From positions 124,001 through 188,000 of the forward strand of contig JAGPYM010000032.1 in NCBI GenBank assembly GCA_020736575.1: a DNA stretch of 64,000 nucleotides, in the 5' to 3' direction. The notes beneath the pieces were generated by a model. That model searched no databases. It was not told the DNA's origin and saw only the letters and a program-made list of their open reading frames with translations. Shown piece by piece: positions 56,591-64,000 of the stretch (within the stretch, counting starts at the first letter, position 1; every line of letters starts with the position of its first letter). Made by a program: the position numbers and the translations under genes. This DNA is from Thelonectria olida. Its lineage: Eukaryota > Ascomycota > Sordariomycetes > Hypocreales > Nectriaceae.

Positions 56591-57067
56591 CTATCCCTTA
56601 AGTACTTCCAATCTTCTCCTTCGATTCAGCTCCGTACCTGAAACCCTCGGTCGGTACTTCTCTCCGTAGCGTTTTCGGCATTCCTCTTCGCCTCTCACCC
56701 ACAATATATCGTAGTCACTGGCCTTCGTCATCTCTGCATACCTTTGTAAATGCCTTTGACGCCCCGAAGCCCCTTTCTTCATAGCCTTCACAAAGATCAC
56801 CTGGATGTTCTTGTCTCCAAGTTCCCGAATTCTATGCGCCCTTGATGCATAAACGGTGATGTGCGCTGTTAGATCCCTTTCTAAGATGTAATCAAGCGCC
56901 ATCTCGTCAGTGCCTTTTGCATCGCCCAGGATGAACAGATCACCCCTAGCTATAGCTTCGTCTAGAGAATAATAATAATGTGTGGCGAATTCGGAGGGTG
57001 AAATATCGATATGGCCGCTGATCATTGCTATTCGAGGTTTGTGTAGTGTTGTTTCGGAACGGTCCAT
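56591..57067 (-). CDS. Rossmann-like protein, SLOG-type
   Basis: 158 residues from the ATG at 57067, chosen for its CACCACCATGG context; an in-frame upstream extension to 57250 is probably leader. The fold pattern is IAMISGHIDISPSEF, ARGDLFILGDAKGTDEMALDY (glycine-rich loop with DxKGTD), HITVYASRAHRI, and KASDYDILWVRGEEE. This is the arrangement of SLOG-superfamily nucleotide-binding proteins (DprA/LOG-like). Fungal members are not well characterised, so nucleotide or nucleotide-derivative binding is an inference. No lesion seen. It lies about 800 bp before the chimeric regulator on the opposite strand. Confidence 0.6.
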   Translation of the reverse strand: MDRSETTLHKPRIAMISGHIDISPSEFATHYYYSLDEAIARGDLFILGDAKGTDEMALDYILERDLTAHITVYASRAHRIRELGDKNIQVIFVKAMKKGASGRQRHLQRYAEMTKASDYDILWVRGEEECRKRYGEKYRPRVSGTELNRRRRLEVLKG

Positions 57068-57863
57068 GGTGGTGTTTTCATATACTGAGTTAGGAGAGAG
57101 TAGGGATGCTGAGATATCCTTAGCGTGAAAGCTGAGCTTAAATATCCAGCAAAAGCCGAGGCCCTGAGGAGGCGGAGTGACGGTCAATGACTCAATTGGT
57201 AAGGAGTCAGCGACATGCATAATTACCTCAGCTGACTCTAATAGTGGCACTTATTTAGGTTGGCGCAGCAAGTCGGAAAATAACCTTTGTTTCAGTAAGC
57301 TACTAGTAAGCGCTTGCTATTAAAATAATACTTTGTCATCGAGGGCTTTTAAATTGGGGTTCGGCTTGACGGGTAAGTTACTCGTCAGGAACATTGAGGT
57401 CTAGGGATGTTTCTATTGGTAGGTGGTCGGAGTCGTGATTCATGTCCTTGTCAATCTCACACTCGATCAGTCTGTCGGCACTCTTCAGCGCATGCCAATT
57501 CATTATTGCTCTACCAATACCCCAGAGCTACCATTCCACAAAGTTGATTTAAAACTGCTAAACCATTCGTTCAAACAGATAATTGACGTACCATCTCTGC
57601 AGCCCAGCCCTCCTACTATCAGTTGAATCATCATGCGGCGCAGCCGTAAGACCGATACCCCCGTAGGCGACCCTACAAGGCCCGTGCACACTAGGGGCGA
57701 GAAAACTTTGCGCAGCTCGGCGACATTTGGGAACTTCTTTCTTTCTTTTTTTTTATCTTTGGTGTAAATAGCATCCCGCACTACATAACCGGAACAGTGA
57801 CTAGAGGCCGTTCGCAATAGCTGCAGTCCAACTGCGTTGCAACCACATCTTCGGTATATCTTG

Positions 57864-60027
57864 ATGATGCAACCTGATTCTGAGCCGGGACAGCAGGTCC
57901 GTAAGCATGATACCCGGAGCCGGGACGGATGTCATACCTGCAAAAAGCGCCATGTTCGATGCGATGGGAATAAGCCGGCCTGGTAAGGTTAACATTCCTT
58001 TGCTTTTCTAGCCAAAATAACGCGAGGTTGACAGGGTGGCTGTTCATATTTACTAATGTGCAATAGTACGCGGTGTTCTAAGGCAGAAATGTCTTGTGAT
58101 TTTCGCGCTCCGGAACTTCGACTTCGTGAGCGCAGAGCTATATTGCTATCCGGCGAGCAGCAGCCATGGACCATGTCGCCAAATCACCCTCGGCCGGTCC
58201 AGCTCAACAGAGCCTTAGACATGAATTTAGCTGATCCTTTCGGCTGTTTGCCAGTTCAGATGCTATTTAACTCAAGGCAGCTCCTCTATTATTGTAAGTA
58301 TCAGCAAAGCTCATGTTCAGTTGGCCGTTAACGTTCCACCTCAGTTCATCACCTACGAGACAGCTTCATCTGCCCAAGGGGGAAAGAAATGGACATGTCA
58401 GTTTTGGAAGGGGATTAGATGAGCCATTCTACGTCTTACGCTAACTGAGTTTGCAGTCTCCCATTCATCGTACAGAATTCAGATGCCCTCCAAGACACCT
58501 TGCTCGTGGCCGGATTGCACTATGTCTTGACAACTGGAGATGTCCGAACCTATAAGTCGACTATTTTATACCACAAAATCGAGACCATTCAATTGATAAA
58601 CAAGGGCCTCGAAAACCTACACACAACTGGACTCACAACCCTCATCAGGCGTATAGCTACTTTATGTCTCATAGAGGTGTGTTATAATTTGGACCAATTC
58701 TTGCCTTCTCCTTCATGCTACTCTCATTGGTATAATACTTGCGGCAGCTAACGGTTGGTCATTCAAGTTCTCTCTTGGTAATATGGCAACCGCTGAAACC
58801 CATTTCCAAGGTCTCTTGACTCTAGTACACACCTATCATCTCGAAGACAGCAAGCTGGATACGCAGATGAAGCTTGAAGAGGAGCTTACGTATCGGTACC
58901 TTGTATTGTAAGGCCTTTCCCGTCTTGGCTTTGGCTTTTATATGTAGCTTGCTAACCTGTGTTACAGGACGTATAACGTCGTTCATGCTGTTCGTAGTCG
59001 GATGCAAGAAAGCGACCTTATTAGCAAGATCAGCGGATGGTCCAGACCGAAAAGTCTAGAAGAACACGTGGCATTGCTATTTAGCTGGTATTCGCAGCAT
59101 TCGTTGGATGTTGAATACCTAAAACTCCAACTAAAGGCGATAGCGATGTTGCCATTTTTCTTTGCAGCGCTCCCTCCGACCGCCAAGTTCCACGATCTTG
59201 ATGGATCACCCCTGATCGAGTGCATAAGGTCATTAACAAAATCAACCGAATCCGTCCACTTTAGCCAGAAGACTAGTGAGCCACGCTGGACTTGGATGGA
59301 AGGTTCAGCGTCAAGACTGAATTTTGCTATCGTTAACTGTCATGCAGTATCACTATTTGGCGTTACGGAAAATGTAGTGTCAGAATGCTCGTCAGCCGAA
59401 AAAGGTCTGGGTACCTCTTGGTGCAGTATCGCTATAACTTCCGGGCTTTATCTGCACAGCGTTTTAGGTCTTTGGAATGCCGGCAAGCCAATTGAGTGCC
59501 GGCTTTTTCGACTTCTAATGGTAATACTGGTTCGGGACCTCAGTCGAAACAGGGCGGAATCAAACGATCGCAGTACGTCAGACTTGTGGTTTTGGGAGCA
59601 TTTCATTGGTGGCTACAGTTTGGCATGGCATCAATCTCATGCGTATGACGAGACATTGCAGGCGTTTGAAAGCTATTTTGACAGTTCAATGCGGACCTGG
59701 AGTCAAGCCAGCAATGTTACTCGATGGGAGGAAGCCCAACAGCGACTGCTGAACATTACGTGGTCTCTGAGTCGACCTCAAATCCTGGCAAGGAAGGTAT
59801 GGGGGAATGTACTTGGGAAACACCAACGTGCAAGAAAACCAAAGGTCCGAACGGGATGCGCCACCTGCAAAGCTCGTCACGTCAAGTGCGATGAGAGGAA
59901 ACCAACCTGCCTTCGCTGCGAAACGGCTAGAATTCCGTGCGACGGTTACCCAAACGTGCCAGTCAGAAAGAAAGAGAAACCTGCACGCCCAACTACCAGC
60001 CTGATACCAATACGTCCGCGGCCGTAG
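57864..60027 (+). CDS. Chimeric regulator with an N-terminal and a C-terminal Zn2Cys6 cluster
   Basis: Exons 57864-57982, 58067-58293, 58345-58396, 58457-58676, ~58740-58907 and 58968-60027. The first cluster is GCHTCKKRHVRC, DGNKPAC, TRC, SKAEMSC, with one Cys split across intron 1. A regulatory domain follows (DALQDTLLVAGLHYVL ... WFWEHFIGGYSLAWHQSH ... TRWEEAQQRLLNITWSLSRP). The usual C-terminal end RPQILARKVWGNV runs in frame into KHQRARKPKVRTGCATCKAR and a second complete cluster (RHVKC, DERKPTC, LRC, ETARIPC) and stops at 60027. The fused part matches the start of the intact regulator at 14132. The fourth intron lacks the TAG acceptor seen in copy 1 (22748-24168), so splicing there is doubtful. 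This is either a double-cluster factor or a pseudogene. Confidence 0.6.
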
Positions 60028-60316
60028 GCGCGGTTGTACAGTAATGTACTTACCTAGTTATCTCTTTCTCTTACAGCCGGTGTGCAGAGTTTAGCAGCAC
60101 GGAGAAGGATAAATTGATAGTCGGTATGTCTCTCTCGAAGCGATTTTTAAAGTTTCTAAATAAGGCGGCCGTGCCTATAGTTGTGGCTGGAAATGAGAAT
60201 GTTTGCGGCATCGCGACGCTTTGATCCTACTACTGTAACAAGGACTACGTGTAATTTGATCAAATACAACAAATCTGGTCCGTGCACGTAGTGAGGTCCT
60301 TTGAAAAGGCAATTAC

Positions 60317-60375
60317 TACGTGGGCATCACACTTTGCTACGTGGGCCTCAAGTTTACGTGGGCATCATATTTTGC
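60317..60375 (+). repeat. Three tandem ~20-bp ACGTGGGC repeats
   Basis: Three units: CTACGTGGGCATCACACTTTG, CTACGTGGGCCTCAAGTTT and ACGTGGGCATCATATTTTG. They lie ~410 bp upstream of the Mutator-like transposase and may be part of that element's left end. No inverted partner was found. Confidence 0.55.
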
Positions 60376-60786
60376 GTACTCTCATTGGCTTGAAAAATTT
60401 CTGTTAGTGCGGTCCGTGTTTTGCGAGTTCTGCCAATGTACCCCTCTCGTTGGCCAATCCTATGTACAAAGGAATGAAGAAAGGAAGGAATGTAGAAAGG
60501 GATATTCGTCGCGTTGAGGTTGAGGGGACACGAAGACTCTGGTCATCCTTTTGGAATATAATTCCTTATTCTAGCATTATGTTGAATACTGGTGAAGAGG
60601 ACACCGGCTAACCGGAGGTCCGAACTACCGGTCGGAGAGCTGTCTCAGCCCTGTAACAACCTCTCAGTTAGGTCATCACTGAACAGATAGAAATAGGCTT
60701 CCAACCCAACTGTCTGACAAGACAGAGAAGATGAATACACACAATTCACCCCAGTATCTGACACATTATTACTCTTAATCACTACC

Positions 60787-63459
60787 ATGTCAGCCAACCT
60801 TCGTTTAGGAAAACGACCTCACGACAGCCTGTCTCCTATACCGGTAACAGCAACTTCATGTGCAAATAAGCGACGCCGATTACATCCCAACCCCCAGTCT
60901 AGGTCCTCGATTCACTTCAACGATGCCAATGCCGATGCCAGCCTCAGGCTTTCTGAGGATGAAAACCCAGCCCCTGAAGCCGAATATAGAACCCAGAGCA
61001 CAAATACCGAGCTCAACAACGCGACCCCTTCACGTACCGGTAGCCCGCTACACGGCGAATTGATATCAACTTTACAGCTTGTTCGGGAGACCGTCGGGAT
61101 CAATGAGCGGCTGGCTATGGGGAACGAGCGGCTAACTACCAAAGCCCTGGAAACTTTTGAGAATTTATTCGGCTCATCGCCCGGAAGCTCTTCACGCGAG
61201 AACCAAGCTTTACCATCTAGGGCGAACCCCTTACAAGTGGAGGAGGAAGAAGACGGAGGGTATACGTCCAGCGAGTTTACGACTAACTCCGTGGAGGTTA
61301 TCCCTAACCCACCGGTCCCAGGACCGCTCGAGGCTACCGCTGACGCCTTATACACCCGCGTGAACGAATTTGCAAAAGAGAATGGATTCGCTATCATCAA
61401 GCGAAACGGTCTTACTCGTAAAGGCCGGCTAATTCGTTACACATTCGAGTGCGATCGGTATGGGGAACCCAGGATTAATAAGAATAAGGCTGGCCTTCGG
61501 GACCGTAGGTCTCGGAAATGCGGCTGTAAATGGAAGATCGTTGCCGAATCGTTAGTACAAAACAACTATCGTTGGCATCTACGTCTACTCAAAGATCCGG
61601 CACATAGCGAGCACAATCATCTACCTAGCATCAATCCATCCGCTCATCCAGCTCACCGCAAGCGTAGCTCCGCGGTTCGAGAAACGATCCAATCATCTAG
61701 TCGCCGTGTAGGCATCCGGGCACGCGACGTCCGCAATATTGTCAAGGAAAAGCATCCCGAGACTGTACTCACATGCAAAGACATCTACAACGCCAGAGCC
61801 GCCATCGGCCGGGAGAAGCTTGAAGGCTTGCATACTAGTGCCGCGTTGTTAAAGTAGTTCGACGAGCGGGGGATCCCGTACATCGCAAAATGGGTCGACG
61901 ACGAACCGGATCGCCTTGTTGGGCTAGTTTGGACGCTTCCATACTGCATACGGATGTGGAAGCGTTTCCCGGAAGTCCTTAGCTTGGACAACACGTATAA
62001 CACGAACCGTTTCAAGCTCCCACTCTTCCAGGTGACTGGACAAACCTGCCTTGGGTCCGTCTACAATGCTGCATTTGGAGTGATCGACAACGAGAGGGTT
62101 GAAGGATTTCGGTTTCTTTTGGACGCGATTAGGGACCTGGCGGTCCGGCACGATATCCGTTTTCCTGACGTGGCTATTACCGACTTTGACGAAAGAATGA
62201 AGGCCACTATTGCTGATGCCTTTCCCGACACCCAGCAGCAACTCTGTATCCATCATATCAATTCCAACGTATTCCTCCGGGCCAAACAGAGATGGAAGTA
62301 CAAGACAGACGCATCGAGCGGTGAGGATTGCGAGTCGCACGAGCCACCCAATCGCACACAAGAGCAGCTATTGCTAAACGATGAAGACCGGCTCGCAATC
62401 AAGCTATCTACAACTCAAGGGAAAGCGACTACTGAATCTATTAGCCACGACTATCGAGGGATGCTTGAGATGTGGAAAGCTGTTGTTTTTGCCGAGACCG
62501 AGAAAGAGCACGACAACGCATGGCTTATGCTCTGCAAAGAGTTCGACGACCAAAGAGCCATTCTCCTATATCTCTACAGAACCTATATGCCTATAAGGGC
62601 ACAATGGGCACGTTGCTTCATTCGAGGGTATCGTAATTTCGGTATACGTGTAACTTCAGGAACGGAAGCAAGCAACAACAGCATCAAGAGCTACCTGCTA
62701 AATGGTATGAGCCATTTATTCCGGCTAGCCGAGGCGATTGAGGAGATGATGGCGGACCAGGAGGCAAATTTTACCGACCGATGTGCCCAAGATGGGGTTC
62801 TCACGAAACGTGAATATTCCAGACAGACTTCCGACTACCTTGGGGAGCTCCGAACAACAATGTCACTTAAAGGCTTAACCCTCATTACAACGCAGTACCG
62901 AAGGGCGTTGAAAGGGGTACCAACAAAGTCGAATCCTAAACCGGAGTTGATTGGAAACTGCGGTGTCGATTGCCTAGTTTCGGTAGAGCTAGGTATTCCC
63001 TGCTACCACAAGGTCTACGCTAAGCTATTATCCGGTAAAACCTTCTCCAAGTGGGAGGTTCATCAACGATGGCATCTACGGGAATCCGCGGTGGATAGCC
63101 CTTACTGGCGAATACTCGACCCAAAAATTGCCACAGCACTTCGTGGAAGGCCCAAAAATGTTGCTCAGCCCGTCCCTGAGCGGCTGGCTATCGGAGCGAG
63201 TAGCCAGCATCGGGGACCTCAAGAACGTCAGCCGGATGGTCAGCCTAATAGCCAGCTACCCTGCCTTCCATGCGGGACCCCAGTAAGCACAGCGGTTGAG
63301 GGCAGCCGGGCCCGGAACAGCCAGCCCACTGTTGGTAGTTTATCGTCAGAGCATCATGGTTCCCCGAGACGTAGAGCCGCTCTCGGACCTGGTAATACTA
63401 CAGGGATACGTGCGAGTGGACAGAGAATGCAACCAAGTGTACGAAGACAAAGGGTTTAG
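60787..63459 (+). pseudogene. Mutator-like (MULE) transposase with a single in-frame TAG
   Basis: One frame of 891 codons. The N-terminal half has a low-complexity start, a coiled region and a FAR1-like DNA-binding domain (FAKENGFAIIKRNG, RSRKCGCKWKIVAES, HNHLPSINPSAHP). The core has LSLDNTYNTNRFKLPLFQ, VAITDFDERM and CIHHINSNVF, with a Glu in SGTEASNNSIKSYL; these carry the D-D-E triad. A SWIM-like C-x-H motif is GVDCLVSVELGIPCYHK. The only break is TAG at 61855-61857 between LLK and FDERGIP, which a C-to-T change of CAG would explain. Otherwise the protein is complete. Terminal inverted repeats were not found. Hop-like fungal MULEs are the nearest known group. Confidence 0.8.
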
Positions 63460-63489
63460 GGTTGGGATAGGGTTTATTAAGAGCTATAA

Positions 63490-63740
63490 CTAGCTATCTG
63501 CCTACTTATTTTATACTAAAAACATACTAGGAAAAATAAAAATAATAAAAGGAAAATAGAAAGGGGTTAAAAGAGCTAGGAAAAAAGAAGGAAATAAAAA
63601 AGGTAGAAAAGATAAAAAAGATTAAAAGAAAGAGAAAGGGAAAAATAAAAGAAAATAAAAGTAAATAGTAAAAAATAGAAATAAATAAAAAGAGATAAAG
63701 GTTAGGGTAAAAGAAATAGTAAGAAATAAAAAGAGGCCTT
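63490..63740 (+). repeat. Purine-rich low-complexity tract
   Basis: About 250 bp almost entirely A and G with some T on the plus strand, for example aaagagataaaggttaggg. It follows the transposase stop and may be the 3' flank of the MULE. Confidence 0.6.
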
Positions 63741-63755
63741 TAAAGGCGTGCTTGG

Positions 63756-64000
63756 CTTGTCACGGCCCATGCCATGACCCCGTGGGGGACCAGGCGGTCA
63801 ACCACGGCAGAACCCAGTAGACCCACAAAAACTACCCTATGAGCGTAAATCGTCATATGCAAGTCGAACCAGGTCGGTTCGACTCAACTCGACTATGCAA
63901 GTCGAACCAGGTCGGTTCGACTCGAGTCGACCACAATCGACTCACAGAAGTAGCCGGTATATAAACACACTCATTTAGCACATTAGATAGATACAGCCAC
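63756..64000 (+). mobile_element. Start of an LTR (runs off the window)
   Basis: Starts tgtcacggcccatgccatga, a TG-terminus typical of LTRs. It contains two ~37-bp tandem units (from ~63857 and ~63894), each with tatgcaagtcgaaccaggtc. A TATA-like ggtatataaacacactc stretch at 63956-63972 would be the LTR promoter. The internal region lies outside the window. Confidence 0.5.
63857..63930 (+). repeat. Two tandem ~37-bp repeats in the LTR
   Basis: Each unit contains gtcgaaccaggtcggttcga followed by ctcaactcgac or ctcgagtcgac. They lie upstream of the TATA-like box, so they may be enhancer-like promoter repeats. Confidence 0.75.

Noticed and set aside
63440..63480. Telomere-like gggtttagggttgggataggg
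   Set aside because: The units are irregular and lie in or just after the MULE coding end; not a telomere array. It does not show that the region is subtelomeric.
1..64000. A Starship-type giant element
   Set aside because: No DUF3435 tyrosine-recombinase captain and no element-scale boundaries are visible. The captain could lie outside the window.
1..64000. tRNA, rRNA or CRISPR loci
   Set aside because: None recognised by eye. A tRNAscan-type search would be decisive for tRNAs. CRISPR is not expected in a fungus and no regular spaced repeats were seen.

Overview
The window reads as accessory DNA from a filamentous ascomycete, most likely Eurotiales (Aspergillus/Penicillium type). The reasons are short introns of 41-64 bp with GTANGT...CTAAC...AG signals, Zn2Cys6 regulators, a FluG-like protein, a secreted M43 protease of the fungal MEP type, and Fot1/pogo, hAT, piggyBac, Mutator, LINE and LTR elements. 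About half of the sequence is transposon or transposon wreckage. I see no rRNA, convincing tRNA, CRISPR, polyketide or peptide synthetase backbone, or Starship captain recombinase.

Layout. 1-12 kb: the 3' end of an unknown gene, a secreted S41-type protease, a secreted M43 metalloprotease, a solo LTR, an MFS transporter, a P450 C-terminal relic, a decayed LINE 3' end and a second, inverted LTR fragment. 12-19 kb: an intact Zn2Cys6 regulator with a striking dyad in its promoter, an intact Fot1-type element (A), a LINE 3' end and a 73-bp relic of the Fot1 family. 19-32 kb: a frameshifted DDE transposon, a broken Zn2Cys6 gene cut by a hAT element, a truncated Fot1 copy (C), a small secreted-type ORF, a pogo transposase with RIP-like stops, a 33-bp end-to-end TIR relic and a 2-hydroxyacid dehydrogenase pseudogene. 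32-46 kb: a gene-poor stretch, then a FluG-like amidohydrolase/glutamine synthetase fusion, a WW plus two-ZZ-finger protein, a cytochrome P450, a hAT fragment and an unrecognised two-exon gene. 46-55 kb: a piggyBac-like relic with an intact Fot1-type element (B) nested in it, a fold-back MITE, an NAD(P)-dependent reductase and a two-intron pogo element. 55-64 kb: a Zn2Cys6 relic, a SLOG-like Rossmann protein, a chimeric regulator with a zinc cluster at each end, a Mutator-like transposase with one stop codon, and the start of an LTR at the window edge.

Working together. The likely functional host genes are the two proteases, the MFS transporter, the 12.5-kb regulator, the FluG-like protein, the WW/ZZ protein, the P450, the reductase and the SLOG-like protein. 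The transporter, regulator, P450 and reductase are typical of secondary metabolism, but they are scattered between transposons and do not form a convincing single cluster.

The strongest unexplained signals are two. (1) Fot1-type TIRs carry a tandem 17-bp repeat with a constant 8-bp part and an element-specific part. (2) A CCAAT / GCTCGTAAA composite motif recurs across the window and forms a dyad in front of the intact regulator. The two-zinc-cluster chimera is the most unusual protein.
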